Notes: generated by a model from the sequence alone, not told the origin. 64,000 bases of DNA from Paraflavitalea soli (GCF_003555545.1 NZ_CP032157.1:5150546-5214545), one strand, 5' to 3'. Counted from the stretch's first letter, positions 36,938-45,923 are shown. Program-made: numbers and translations.

Positions 36938-37825
36938 ATGACTACACCCGGTATCATAAAATTACTGTTTATCGTTAACAACCGGTCGGGCAACAACAAT
37001 ACCAACTGGCGTAATGCTATATTGCAATATTTCAACAATTCACTTCACACGGCAGAGGTATATGAATTACCGGAAGATTGCACCAAAGAAGCTATCCAAC
37101 AAAAAATCCATGCCAGTGGGGCACAACGGATCATTGCTGTGGGAGGTGATGGTACTGTAAAGCTGGTGGCGGAAATAGTGGCAGGCACCAACCTGCCCAT
37201 GGGTATTTTGCCAGCGGGCTCTGCCAACGGCATGGCAAAAGAGCTGGGCATTCCTGTTGATCTTCAGGCAGCGCTTGAAGTAGCCACAGAAGGGATTGTC
37301 ACTAAGATCGATGCTATTCGTGTCAATGGGGAGCTTTGTATTCACCTATCGGATATCGGCTTCAATGCCTTCGTGATCAAAACATTTGAATCTATGAACC
37401 GCAGAGGCATGTGGAGTTATATAAAAGCAGCCTGGCGGGTATTGTGGCGCAACCGCAAGATGCAGGTAAAGATCGAAACAGATAACCATTATGTAAACCG
37501 GGAAGCACAAATGATCGTGCTGGCCAATGCCAGCAGGTACGGAACGGGTGCAGTGATCAACCCGGAGGGTAAACTGAATGATGGGCGTTTCGAGATCATT
37601 GTTATCCGTAAGATCTCTCCTGGTGAGTTATTTAAAATGATGGTATCGCATAAGCCTTACGATCCTGCCAAAACGGAATTATTTACAACGCGCTCGGTAA
37701 CGGTGCAGTCACGTCATAAAACGCATTTCCAGGTAGATGGTGAATACCTGGGCAAGATCAATTCGCTGGAGGCTGCTATTGAGCCTCATGCCCTGTCTAT
37801 TGTTGTACCGGTAGAAAACAATTAA
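36938..37825 (+). CDS. Diacylglycerol/lipid kinase (YegS family)
   Basis: 295-residue lipid kinase. The nucleotide-binding GGDGT is at about 68-72, followed by LPAGSANGMA and DIGFNAFV; the C-terminal beta domain ends with HFQVDGEYLG. These are the motifs of the DAGK catalytic domain shared by DgkB, YegS and sphingosine kinases. It would phosphorylate diacylglycerol or a sphingoid base at the inner membrane. Sphingolipids are common in Bacteroidota, so the second substrate is open. Divergently paired with the App1-like phosphatase, which catalyses the reverse type of reaction. Confidence 0.85.
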   Translation: MTTPGIIKLLFIVNNRSGNNNTNWRNAILQYFNNSLHTAEVYELPEDCTKEAIQQKIHASGAQRIIAVGGDGTVKLVAEIVAGTNLPMGILPAGSANGMAKELGIPVDLQAALEVATEGIVTKIDAIRVNGELCIHLSDIGFNAFVIKTFESMNRRGMWSYIKAAWRVLWRNRKMQVKIETDNHYVNREAQMIVLANASRYGTGAVINPEGKLNDGRFEIIVIRKISPGELFKMMVSHKPYDPAKTELFTTRSVTVQSRHKTHFQVDGEYLGKINSLEAAIEPHALSIVVPVENN

Positions 37826-37834
37826 TCAGGCTAT

Positions 37835-38389
37835 TTAGTCTGTCTGCAAACAGCTATCCCGTAACATCTTCATATAGATATATCCTTTATTACGGGCAAA
37901 ATCAATATTGCCGGCAGGTATACTATCGGGATCGGGATAACGCCTGAGCGCGGCTTCAATACTTTCTTCCCGCAACAGGTGCAGCATGGGATAAACAGAG
38001 CGGTTGGTAAAATTGGCAGCATCATCGGCCGGGGCGCCGGCAAAGCGATAGTCGGGGTGAAAACTGGCTACCTGGTAAATGCCTTCATACCCTTTTTTCT
38101 TCAGGAGCTTTTCAGCAAGTCCCACCAGGTCGAGGTATTGATCAAATGCCTGAAATGATTGAGGTAATATGATCAGTACGGTTTCTACGTCGGGCTGTTC
38201 ATCCAGCCGTTTGCATTCCTGTAGGAAGGTTGATAAGCATTGTTCTATACTGCTGCCTGTTTCCACCTGGTAGTGAATACTGCTGCGTTTTATTTCTCTT
38301 GCAGCAAAGGGACAAAAGTTGCAGGCGATCACTACATCGGTGATCCATTTCCTGGTTTGCGCTATGACCTGTTCTGTTGTAGCATCCAT
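37835..38389 (-). CDS. DUF1415 family protein
   Basis: 184 residues from ATG 38389 (the open frame runs to 38425, but MDATTEQVIAQTRKW is the family start). The N-terminal CNFCPFA motif has two cysteines in C-x-x-C spacing; VASFHPDYRFAG and NRSVYPMLHLLREESIE follow, and the end has an arginine-rich YPDPDSIP. DUF1415 proteins occur widely in Proteobacteria and Bacteroidota; their role is unknown. It ends 9 bp after the lipid kinase stop, in convergent layout. No signal peptide. Confidence 0.85.
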   Translation of the reverse strand: MDATTEQVIAQTRKWITDVVIACNFCPFAAREIKRSSIHYQVETGSSIEQCLSTFLQECKRLDEQPDVETVLIILPQSFQAFDQYLDLVGLAEKLLKKKGYEGIYQVASFHPDYRFAGAPADDAANFTNRSVYPMLHLLREESIEAALRRYPDPDSIPAGNIDFARNKGYIYMKMLRDSCLQTD

Positions 38390-38453
38390 CGGCGCGAAGT
38401 TACCTGAATAAAGAGAAGGCAACAAGGCAGAAAGGCATCGAGGGACAGGTACA

Positions 38454-38576
38454 TCAACAATGGACCCAACCCAGGAGCCAGTAAATAAGCACGAATACGA
38501 TAATGGTGCCGAGGCAGCCGCCTCCCCATTTGTAGGCGCCGTAACCGGCGAGTAGCGCGCGAAGCCAGTCTTTCAT
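38454..38576 (-). CDS. Small conserved membrane protein, 40 residues
   Basis: Short ORF of 40 codons: MKDWLRALLAGYGAYKWGGG followed by CLGTIIVFVLIYWLLGWVHC. A charged, amphipathic start leads into a glycine patch and one membrane helix (about 22-37). The pattern W-L-R-x-L-x-A-G-x-G-A-x-K-x-G-G-G-C-x-x-T-I is one I recognise from small hypothetical proteins in Bacteroidota. Function unknown. It lies between the DUF1415 gene and the DUF1349-like gene, same strand, and would be missed by length cut-offs. Confidence 0.65.
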   Translation of the reverse strand: MKDWLRALLAGYGAYKWGGGCLGTIIVFVLIYWLLGWVHC

Positions 38577-38629
38577 GTTGTGGTGGTTTATACGGTCTGA
38601 TTAAAAAACCGTGCCACCTCAACAGGTTG

Positions 38630-39523
38630 TTAATCACCAATTATGCGAAGCACTTCTTCATTGGAAACAGTGTAGTCGGTGAGCAGGTTGGCTGGCGTGT
38701 AAAATAAGACGCCGGCATATTGGGCATTGTATCCACGAGGCAGGTGGGCCTCATTGACCACAGGCCTTTTGAACCGGATATAATCCACCTGCAACAAGAG
38801 ATCGGAAGGTATATCCAATACTGTTTCATTAAATACTTTGGGATCGGACTTTACTTCCTGCGGCACGGCATTCCAGGAGCTATACGCATTAACACCTACC
38901 TGTAAGGGGCCTATCATTACCGGCCGGTAAAAGCGTTCCAGTATTTGCCAGGCCTCTCCCTCCTGCCTCGCCAGGAGGATAAAAGCTGCTTCAATCCGTA
39001 CGATGCGCAGCTCGACCCATCCCGTTTTACCCGGTCTGAGTTTAAGGTTGGAAAGGCTGTTGTTGGTAGACTTCACTTCAAATACGGGCAGGTCGGTTTG
39101 TTCTGCTACGCCTGTTGTGATGAATAACCAATTTTCCTGGCGGGGCCGCCAGGTATCTTTATTGGTGTTTTTGGGCTGCCGCACCATCAAGCCTGCCAAC
39201 GACCAATCGACGGTGGGCAATATGCTATTGAACCCACTGACCTTTACCTTAGCCCTTACATCAAAATTGCCGGTGACGGTTTTAAAGAGGAAAGGCGCCT
39301 GGTAATCGGCATACCATCCAGAGGCTTTGGGCTGCAGTTCCAGCTTTCCCTGGTTTATCCCAACACTCTTTATTTTATTTGGATATCCTTCTGAGGCATG
39401 AAAAAAAGACCATTGTTGTAAAGAGGCGGTATCGTTGAAGTCATCTGACAAGCGCTCTATTCCCGATTGCGCCGTAGCGGTGATTGTTGAAAGGCTCAGT
39501 AAGAGGCTCCATCTATTTTTCAT
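38630..39523 (-). CDS. Secreted concanavalin-like (DUF1349-type) protein
   Basis: 297 residues with a short signal peptide (MKNRWSLLLSLSTITATAQ). A lectin/glucanase-like beta-sandwich fold is suggested by alternating strands: LSDDFNDTASLQQWSFFHA, GNFDVRAKVKV, DWSLAGLMVRQP, WVELRIVRIEAAFILLAR. DUF1349 proteins share this opening and the L-x-V-R-x-P strand. No catalytic residue can be named. It may bind a glycan. The C-terminus (ANLLTDYTVSNEEVLRIIGD) is unusual for the family. About 50 bp upstream of the small membrane protein on the same strand. Confidence 0.6.
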   Translation of the reverse strand: MKNRWSLLLSLSTITATAQSGIERLSDDFNDTASLQQWSFFHASEGYPNKIKSVGINQGKLELQPKASGWYADYQAPFLFKTVTGNFDVRAKVKVSGFNSILPTVDWSLAGLMVRQPKNTNKDTWRPRQENWLFITTGVAEQTDLPVFEVKSTNNSLSNLKLRPGKTGWVELRIVRIEAAFILLARQEGEAWQILERFYRPVMIGPLQVGVNAYSSWNAVPQEVKSDPKVFNETVLDIPSDLLLQVDYIRFKRPVVNEAHLPRGYNAQYAGVLFYTPANLLTDYTVSNEEVLRIIGD

Positions 39524-39752
39524 AAACCATTACATTAGAGTGAATGGTTAACAAGTTAAGCGCCTTATTGCAAGGCTGTATCCCTGCTGCTTTGAACTGT
39601 TGGATATTCCAGCTGAAATGATGATTTCATATGGTTGAAGCTATGGCGACTGACAGGAATCAGCTCCGGAATTAGCATTAAGGAAATGCAAAAATGATCC
39701 ATTTAACGCTTTGCTAAGATGGCTCCGTTTACTTTTAAGGTAAAATTGGTGT

Positions 39753-40049
39753 ATGCTAAAACTGTTACTATTCATAGCCATCCTGGCTTTTGCATCCTGC
39801 AGCATCAGCCGGCCCCTGCGTTCGGAACCTTCGCAAAACAATGACACTTATACGGTGCAATACCTTTTTGAACATGACGGTTGTAAAGTGTATCGCTTCT
39901 ACGACCGGGGCAACTATGTATACTTCACCAATTGCCGGGGCGAAAGCATGACGGTAACAGATAGCAGCATTATAAAAACCAGCACCAACCTTGCAGCTAG
40001 CCATCCACAGTCGGGCATTCAGCCGAAAAGTGCCCCCAGGAAGCCGTAG
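39753..40049 (+). CDS. Small lipoprotein (DUF4884-like)
   Basis: 98 residues. The lipobox FASC gives lipidated Cys 16. The middle contains QYLFEHDGCKVYRFYDRG and YVYFTNCRG, two Cys in the same spacing as DUF4884 small lipoproteins. The tail is Pro/Lys/Ser-rich. Function unknown. It is a single gene between two non-coding gaps; no partner in operon distance. TACTTTTA at 39730-39737, just before the start, resembles a -7 element. Confidence 0.7.
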   Translation: MLKLLLFIAILAFASCSISRPLRSEPSQNNDTYTVQYLFEHDGCKVYRFYDRGNYVYFTNCRGESMTVTDSSIIKTSTNLAASHPQSGIQPKSAPRKP

Positions 40050-40236
40050 CAGAAGAGTAGGCTTACCCGGCGGCTGTTGCTACTGATATAAGATACAGCA
40101 ACTCTATACATAATCAACGATATACAATAATGTAGGATTAAATATATATCCGGGTACAGGGTATCGGGGCGATCTGTCGTCAAATATAGCTTCAATGGTC
40201 AACTTGTTAATTGCTTTTCAACCAAAATTCACATTA

Positions 40237-43140
40237 ATGAAACAAACACCCTGGCTCCTGGCAGCTTTTCTCTTTTGTGCACACACTGAACTCCGTGCAC
40301 AGGCAAAGCTGGTAGAGAAAATAACCAAAACGGGCGATGAACTGGTCATCCCGTATGAGAAATATGTACTGCCCAATGGCCTCACGGTGGTGGTGCATGA
40401 AGACCACAGTGATCCTGTTATACACGTTGATATCACGTACCACGTAGGATCTGCCCGTGAAGAGATCGGCAAATCGGGCTTTGCCCACTTTTTTGAACAC
40501 ATGATGTTCCAGGGCAGTGACCATGTAGGAGATGAACAACATTTTAAAATAGTGACGGAAGCCGGGGGCACCCTCAATGGGTCTACCAACCGCGACAGGA
40601 CGAACTATTATGAAACTGTTCCTTCCAATCAACTGGAGAAAATGCTGTGGCTGGAAGCTGACCGTATGGGTTTCCTGCTCGATGCTGTGACGCAACAAAA
40701 ATTTGAGGTACAGCGTGCCACGGTTAAAAACGAAAGGGGGCAGAACTATGATAACCAGCCCTACGGTTTAACGGGAGAGGTGACCGCTAAAAACCTGTAT
40801 CCTTATGGGCACCCCTATTCCTGGCTGACCATCGGGTATGTGGAAGAATTGAACAGTGTAAGTCTGCCGGACCTCAAGAACTTTTTCCTGCGCTGGTATG
40901 GTCCTAATAATGCCACGCTTACGGTAGGTGGAGATGTAAGTGCAGCAGAAGTAGTAAAACTGGCCGATAAGTATTTTGGCAGCATACCGCGCGGACCTGA
41001 AGTAACGCCTGTAAAATTAGAACCGGTGGTACTGGACAAGGACCGCTATGTAAGTTATACGGATAATTATGCGCGTGCTCCCCAATTGCGTATTGTGTAT
41101 CCCACGGTGCCCGACTATCATGCTGATGTAGCAGCGCTCTCCTGCCTGGCCCAGGTATTAGGTGGCAGCGGAGGTGGTGGTGGCGGAAGAGGCGGCCGCG
41201 GTGGTGGAGGCGGGGGCAACCGCAACTCTGTATTGTACCAAAAACTCATTAAAGATCAGAAGGCGCTGCAAGCGAGTGCCAACAGTAGCTTTAGTGAGCT
41301 GGCCGGAGAATTCTCCCTGTCGGTAACGCCTTACCCGGGCAAATCGCTGGCAGAAATGGAAACATTGGTAAAAGAAGCGCTGGCAGAATTTGAGAAAAGA
41401 GGGGTGACTGATGACGATATTCAGAAGTTCAAAACGGGTTATGAAAGCCGCATTATCAATGGCCTTGCCAGTGTATCGGGTAAAGTAAGTCAACTGGCCG
41501 CGTACCAAACATTTACGGGCAATCCCAATATGACCGCTACTTTGCAAAAGATGTACAGCAATCTCACCAAAGAAGACGTGATGAAGGCTTATGAGAAATA
41601 CATCAAAGGCAAGAGCAGGGTAATCGTGAGTGTAGTGACCAAAGGGCAGGAAAATGTGAAAGCGGCTGACGACAATTACACGATCGACAAATCGCATTAC
41701 AAAGCGCCAGATTATGGATATGCCGGTTTAAAATATACCAAAGCAAAAGATAATTTCGACCGGAACAAATTGCCTGCATCAGGCCCCAATCCTGTAGTGA
41801 AAGTTCCTTCATTCTGGAAAGCCGCTTTACCCAATAAAATGAAAGTGATCGGCACAGAAAATACAGAAGTACCGGTAGTCACTGTCAGCATTTCGCTCAA
41901 AGGAGGCCGGCTGCTGGAATCCAGCGATCTATCCAAGGCCGGCTGGGTAAACCTCTTCGCTTCGATGATGAATGAGGATACCAAAAATTACAGCAGTGAA
42001 CAAATATCCCAGGAACTGCAAATGCTGGGCAGTTCTATCGGCATCAGCAGTACAGATGATGCGATCGTATTCACGGTACAATCGCTGAAAGGTAACCTTG
42101 ATAAAACCATGCAATTGCTGGAAGAAAGGATGCTCAATCCAAAATTCAGTGAAGATGCATTCAACAGGACGAAACGGCAACTGGAACAGCGCCTGAAAAA
42201 CGCGAAGACACAGCCCGCCGGAGTAGCCACGAACCTGTATGCCAAACTGAATTACGGCAGCAACAATATATTCGGTATACCGGATGATGGTACTACTGAG
42301 ACGATCAACAATATTAAATTTGAAGATATTCAGCGTTATTACGATAACTATATCACGTCAGAAGATGGAAAAGTAGTGATCGTGGGTGATATCAAAGAAG
42401 CTACTATTCTGCCCAAGCTGGCTTTCCTGGCCAAACTGCCGGAGAAATCTTTCACTCTACCCACTCCACCAGCACCATTACCGGTGACAAAAACAAAGAT
42501 CTACCTGGTCAACGTTCCCAAGGCGGCACAGACAGAATTCCGTGTAGGCTATGTTACAGGATTAAAATATGATGCTACAGGCGAATATTACCGCGCTACT
42601 TTGGCCAATTATATATTGGGTGGCGCTTTCAACAGCCGGGTAAACCTCAACCTGCGTGAAGACAAAGGATGGACGTATGGAGCAAGGAGCAGTTTCTCAG
42701 GCAATAAATACTCCGGCCTGTTCACCTTCAGCAGTGGCATTAAAGCCGGAGCTACAGACAGCGCCCTGTATGAGGTAATGAAAGAAATAAAAGGTTATGC
42801 AGCGGAGGGCCCTACTGCAGCGGAACTGGCTTTCATGAAAAAATCCATTGGGCAAAGTGATGCCAGGAATTATGAAACGGGTATCCAGAAAGCTGCTTTC
42901 ATCGGCCGCCTGCAACAATACAACCTTTCTGCAGACTATGTGAGTCAGCAAAGTAAGATCCAACAAACGATCACCACCAAAGACGTTGGCGCTATTGCCA
43001 AAAAGTACCTGGATGTCAATAAAATGAATATTGTGCTGGTAGGGGATAAAGACCTCATATTGCCCGGTCTTAAGCGCCTGGGCTATGAGATCGTGGAAGT
43101 GGATGCTGATGGCAATTCTACTGAAAAGAGAGGATTCTAA
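40237..43140 (+). CDS. M16 zinc peptidase, two-domain insulinase family
   Basis: 967-residue exported peptidase; the start is ATG 40237 with signal MKQTPWLLAAFLFCAHTELRAQ (the frame opens 14 codons earlier, without a signal). The inverted zinc motif H84-x-x-E87-H88 is in HFFEHMMF and the third ligand E166 in VKNERGQ. Four M16 sub-domains follow; the second half (about 530-960) lacks the zinc site, as is usual. The conserved L-G-G-G-x-S-S-R-L-Y loop is expanded into a glycine/arginine-rich stretch at 309-330 (GGGGGGRGGRGGGGGG). It would degrade peptides in the periplasm. A terminator follows at 43166. Confidence 0.9.
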   Translation: MKQTPWLLAAFLFCAHTELRAQAKLVEKITKTGDELVIPYEKYVLPNGLTVVVHEDHSDPVIHVDITYHVGSAREEIGKSGFAHFFEHMMFQGSDHVGDEQHFKIVTEAGGTLNGSTNRDRTNYYETVPSNQLEKMLWLEADRMGFLLDAVTQQKFEVQRATVKNERGQNYDNQPYGLTGEVTAKNLYPYGHPYSWLTIGYVEELNSVSLPDLKNFFLRWYGPNNATLTVGGDVSAAEVVKLADKYFGSIPRGPEVTPVKLEPVVLDKDRYVSYTDNYARAPQLRIVYPTVPDYHADVAALSCLAQVLGGSGGGGGGRGGRGGGGGGNRNSVLYQKLIKDQKALQASANSSFSELAGEFSLSVTPYPGKSLAEMETLVKEALAEFEKRGVTDDDIQKFKTGYESRIINGLASVSGKVSQLAAYQTFTGNPNMTATLQKMYSNLTKEDVMKAYEKYIKGKSRVIVSVVTKGQENVKAADDNYTIDKSHYKAPDYGYAGLKYTKAKDNFDRNKLPASGPNPVVKVPSFWKAALPNKMKVIGTENTEVPVVTVSISLKGGRLLESSDLSKAGWVNLFASMMNEDTKNYSSEQISQELQMLGSSIGISSTDDAIVFTVQSLKGNLDKTMQLLEERMLNPKFSEDAFNRTKRQLEQRLKNAKTQPAGVATNLYAKLNYGSNNIFGIPDDGTTETINNIKFEDIQRYYDNYITSEDGKVVIVGDIKEATILPKLAFLAKLPEKSFTLPTPPAPLPVTKTKIYLVNVPKAAQTEFRVGYVTGLKYDATGEYYRATLANYILGGAFNSRVNLNLREDKGWTYGARSSFSGNKYSGLFTFSSGIKAGATDSALYEVMKEIKGYAAEGPTAAELAFMKKSIGQSDARNYETGIQKAAFIGRLQQYNLSADYVSQQSKIQQTITTKDVGAIAKKYLDVNKMNIVLVGDKDLILPGLKRLGYEIVEVDADGNSTEKRGF

Positions 43141-43165
43141 GTAATATTTCACCTTACTAATAAAG

Positions 43166-43189
43166 GCTGTCTCCTAGGAGGCAGCTTTT
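43166..43189 (+). terminator. Terminator after M16 peptidase
   Basis: GCTGTCTCC / GGAGGCAGC stem (one G-T pair) with a two-base loop, followed by TTTT, 26 bp after the M16 stop. Confidence 0.75.
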
Positions 43190-43204
43190 GTGTTTACAAG
43201 CCGC

Positions 43205-43236
43205 TTTGCCTTCCTGACTTTTCTTACTTAATTTTA
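43205..43236 (+). promoter_or_regulatory. Candidate promoter for P1 peptidase operon
   Basis: TTTG (43205-43208), 20 bp, TAATTTTA (43229-43236): one mismatch from TTTG-N19-21-TAnnTTTG. About 18 bp before the ATG, downstream of the M16 terminator. Confidence 0.4.
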
Positions 43237-43254
43237 TCGATCTCAAACCTTACT

Positions 43255-44388
43255 ATGCTTAAGAAACTGCTACCAGTTATTGTTTTTATTGTTTGTGCGC
43301 AGGCCAGCCGGGCGCAACAACGGGCCCGTGATTACGGTATCCGCATAGGCGTGATGGCGCCTGGCAAATGGAATGCCATTACGGATGTACCGGGCGTAAA
43401 AGTGGGACATACAACGATCGTGAGGGGTGATTCGATCAGGACGGGGGTTACCGCTGTGCTACCTTACGATGGCAATATCTTTCAACAGAAAGTACCAGCG
43501 GCAGTGTTTACGGGCAATGGATTTGGCAAGCTGGCGGGCACTACACAGGTGCAGGAACTGGGCAACCTGGAAACGCCCATCGTATTGACCAATACGCTGG
43601 GGGTGGCAACGGCCATGAATGCGGTGATAGAATATACGCTGAAGCAACCGGGCAATGAGAACGTACAATCGGTCAATGCCGTGGTGGGTGAAACGAATGA
43701 TGGATATCTCAATGATATACGGGGGCAGCATGTAACCAAAAATGATGTGCTTGCTGCTATACAACAAGCCAATTCGGGTGCGGTGAAAGAAGGCTGTGTT
43801 GGAGCAGGAACAGGCACTGTGTGCTTTGGGTTCAAAGGTGGTATTGGAACAGCCTCACGTGCCCTGCCAGTCAATTTAGGAGGTTATACGGTGGGTGTGC
43901 TGGTGCAAAGCAATTTTGGCGGGGTACTGCAAATAGATGGTGTACCAGTAGGAGAAGAGTGGGGTAAGTTTGCTTTCAGCAATCAATTGCTGAATAATGT
44001 GGACGGTTCCTGCATGATCGTGGTGGCAACGAATGCGCCGCTGGATGCACGCAACCTGCAAAGACTGGCCAAACGGGCATTTATGGGACTGGCCAAAACG
44101 GGCGGCATTGCCTCCAATGGCAGTGGTGATTATGTGATTGCCTTCTCTACCGCTGACTCTCTGCGCATTCCCCACAATTATAAACAACCTTTGCAACAGG
44201 TTAGTTTGTTGCAGAATGAGGAAACCTCACCGCTATTCATGGCAGCGATCGAAGCTACAGAAGAAGCCATCATCAATTCTCTGTTTACCGCCACCAATAC
44301 CACGGGCCACAAAGGGCATACGGTGGAAGCATTGCCAATAGATAAAGTGATCGCCCTGTTTAAAAAATATAACCGCCTTCAAAAGTAA
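43255..44388 (+). CDS. P1-family (DmpA-like) aminopeptidase
   Basis: 377 residues with signal MLKKLLPVIVFIVCAQASRA. Matches the DmpA/BapA family of N-terminal-nucleophile peptidases: GVKVGHTTIVRG at the start, the Asn-rich LTNTLGVATAMNAV, VVGETNDGYLND, and the segment GFKGGIGTASR close to the expected autoprocessing and nucleophile site. These enzymes release D- or L-amino acids, or beta-amino acids, from peptide N-termini. The class IV aminotransferase gene starts 2 bp after its stop, so the two are one operon and may act on the same amino acid. Confidence 0.85.
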   Translation: MLKKLLPVIVFIVCAQASRAQQRARDYGIRIGVMAPGKWNAITDVPGVKVGHTTIVRGDSIRTGVTAVLPYDGNIFQQKVPAAVFTGNGFGKLAGTTQVQELGNLETPIVLTNTLGVATAMNAVIEYTLKQPGNENVQSVNAVVGETNDGYLNDIRGQHVTKNDVLAAIQQANSGAVKEGCVGAGTGTVCFGFKGGIGTASRALPVNLGGYTVGVLVQSNFGGVLQIDGVPVGEEWGKFAFSNQLLNNVDGSCMIVVATNAPLDARNLQRLAKRAFMGLAKTGGIASNGSGDYVIAFSTADSLRIPHNYKQPLQQVSLLQNEETSPLFMAAIEATEEAIINSLFTATNTTGHKGHTVEALPIDKVIALFKKYNRLQK

Positions 44389-44390
44389 TT

Positions 44391-45224
44391 ATGCTTTACG
44401 CCATTGTTAATAATGAACTGCTTCCCGCCAATCAGGCCACGCTGGCTGTGAATGACCTGGCCATACAAAGAGGCTATGGCATTTTTGATTTCTTTAAGAC
44501 CATTAATCATACACCGGCTTTTCTGGAAGACCACCTGGATAGGTTTTACCAGTCAGCTTCGATCCTTCAATTGCCCGTGGCCTATACCCGGGAAGACCTG
44601 AAAGCGCTTTTCCGCAGGCTGATGGAGCAAAACCAGTTGCCTGATTCAGGGATCCGCATCACGCTTACGGGCGGTTATGCTGCTGACGGTTATACCATCA
44701 CAACACCCAACCTTATTATTACCCAACAGGCACTGCCAGACAATAAGGGGCTACACACAACAGGCATTCACCTGGTGACCTATCCTCACCAGCGGCAATT
44801 GCCTGCAGCTAAAAGCATTGACTACCTGATGGCAGTATGGCTGCAATCGTTTGTAAAGCAACAGGCAGCCCAAGATGTATTGTATCACCAGAATAATACT
44901 GTTTCAGAATGCCCCCGCTCGAACTTCTTCATAGTGACAACTGATGGAGTCATCAAAACACCAGCCCATGGTATACTCCAGGGAGTGATCCGCAAACAGG
45001 TATTGCAATTAGCTGCCGGGCAATACGCTATTCAAGAAAAGTCCATTACGCTGGAAGATATCTACCGGGCCAAAGAAGCCTTCATTACGAGCACCACCAA
45101 AAACATCCTGCCCGTGGTAAAAGTGGATGGGCAGATAATAGGTGATGGCCTGCCTGGCAAAACAACTACGGCACTGGCAGCTGATCTACAGAAGGTTATA
45201 GATGAAATAGCGAAAACACGTTAA
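44391..45224 (+). CDS. Aminotransferase class IV (PLP fold IV)
   Basis: 277 residues, cytoplasmic. Fold type IV PLP enzyme: LAVNDLAIQRGYGIFDFFKT at the start, PLP lysine K141 (PAAKSIDYL), E173 in SECPRSNFF, then GILQGVIRKQVLQLA and ITSTTKNILPVVKVDG. The family includes branched-chain and D-amino-acid aminotransferases and aminodeoxychorismate lyase; the motifs do not decide between them. Translationally coupled (2 bp) to the P1 peptidase, which suggests use of the amino acids it releases, perhaps D-amino acids. Confidence 0.8.
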   Translation: MLYAIVNNELLPANQATLAVNDLAIQRGYGIFDFFKTINHTPAFLEDHLDRFYQSASILQLPVAYTREDLKALFRRLMEQNQLPDSGIRITLTGGYAADGYTITTPNLIITQQALPDNKGLHTTGIHLVTYPHQRQLPAAKSIDYLMAVWLQSFVKQQAAQDVLYHQNNTVSECPRSNFFIVTTDGVIKTPAHGILQGVIRKQVLQLAAGQYAIQEKSITLEDIYRAKEAFITSTTKNILPVVKVDGQIIGDGLPGKTTTALAADLQKVIDEIAKTR

Positions 45225-45273
45225 TCTCAGTTATCTATCTTAACAAATCCTTTTAAAAATAGGTCACCGAATA

Positions 45274-45306
45274 TTTGGCCAAGTCATATACCGATCGGTA
45301 TATTTG
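45274..45306 (+). promoter_or_regulatory. Promoter of tetR-like gene
   Basis: TTTG (45274-45277), 21 bp, TATATTTG (45299-45306) fully match the Bacteroidota consensus. The -7 element ends only 4 bp before the ATG at 45311, so the transcript would be leaderless or nearly so. The operator palindrome overlaps the -7 box. Confidence 0.75.
45286..45303. promoter_or_regulatory. TetR operator, copy 1
   Basis: Perfect 18-bp palindrome ATATACCGATCGGTATAT between the -33 and -7 elements of the tetR-like gene, so the regulator would repress itself. An identical copy lies at 45935-45952. Confidence 0.8.
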
Positions 45307-45310
45307 CATC

Positions 45311-45913
45311 ATGAAGTTCACGCCACGATCAGAAGAGACCCGCCGGTTCATTATAGAGACCACTGCCGGCATCTTTAATACCAAGGGGTATGCGGGCACT
45401 TCTATGTCGGACCTTACGGAGGCAACCAAGCTTACCAAGGGGAGTATTTATGGCAATTTTGAAAATAAAGAGGAAGTAGCACTGGCGGTGTTTGATCACA
45501 ATATAGCCTGCAGGGACAAGATAATAGCAGAACAACTGAGCAAGGCTACGACCAATAAAGAAAAGCTGCTATTACAGGCCACCATCTTTGGCAGTGCGCA
45601 AAACCATAAGTTCCCGAAAGGAGGATGTCCCATTCTGAATGCAGGGACAGAGGCGGATGATACGTTTGAACCATTGAGAAAGAAAGTAAACAAAGCGATC
45701 ATAGATTGGAAAAAGGACCTGGAGGCCATCATTAACCAGGGCATTGCAGCCAGGGAATTCAGGAAGGATACGCAGGCGGAAAAAACAGCGCTGGCTATCA
45801 TGGCCCTGATCGAAGGAGGCATATTGCTGGGCAAATCGACCCAAAAAGCCAATTACCTGGATACGGTACTGGAATCAGTAAAAGACCTGATCAATAATAT
45901 AAGCACTGCCTAA
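45311..45913 (+). CDS. TetR-family repressor
   Basis: 200 residues from ATG 45311 (the frame opens at 45275, inside the promoter). N-terminal helix-turn-helix about 10-56 (TAGIFNTKGYAGTSMSDLTE, LTKGSIYGNFENKEEVALAV), all-helical ligand domain after. GGCPILNAGTEADDTFEPL is typical of the TetR members with a C-terminal LmrA/YxaF-like domain. It has two identical 18-bp operators, at its own promoter and before the next gene, so it very likely represses itself and the SDR at 45985. The ligand is unknown; by analogy an electrophile or aromatic compound. Confidence 0.9.
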   Translation: MKFTPRSEETRRFIIETTAGIFNTKGYAGTSMSDLTEATKLTKGSIYGNFENKEEVALAVFDHNIACRDKIIAEQLSKATTNKEKLLLQATIFGSAQNHKFPKGGCPILNAGTEADDTFEPLRKKVNKAIIDWKKDLEAIINQGIAAREFRKDTQAEKTALAIMALIEGGILLGKSTQKANYLDTVLESVKDLINNISTA

Positions 45914-45923
45914 TACCCTTTTT

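Noticed and set aside
40234-41697. Minus-strand frames of 120-180 codons opposite the M16 peptidase
   Set aside because: Overlap a strong gene with catalytic motifs; no recognisable protein features.
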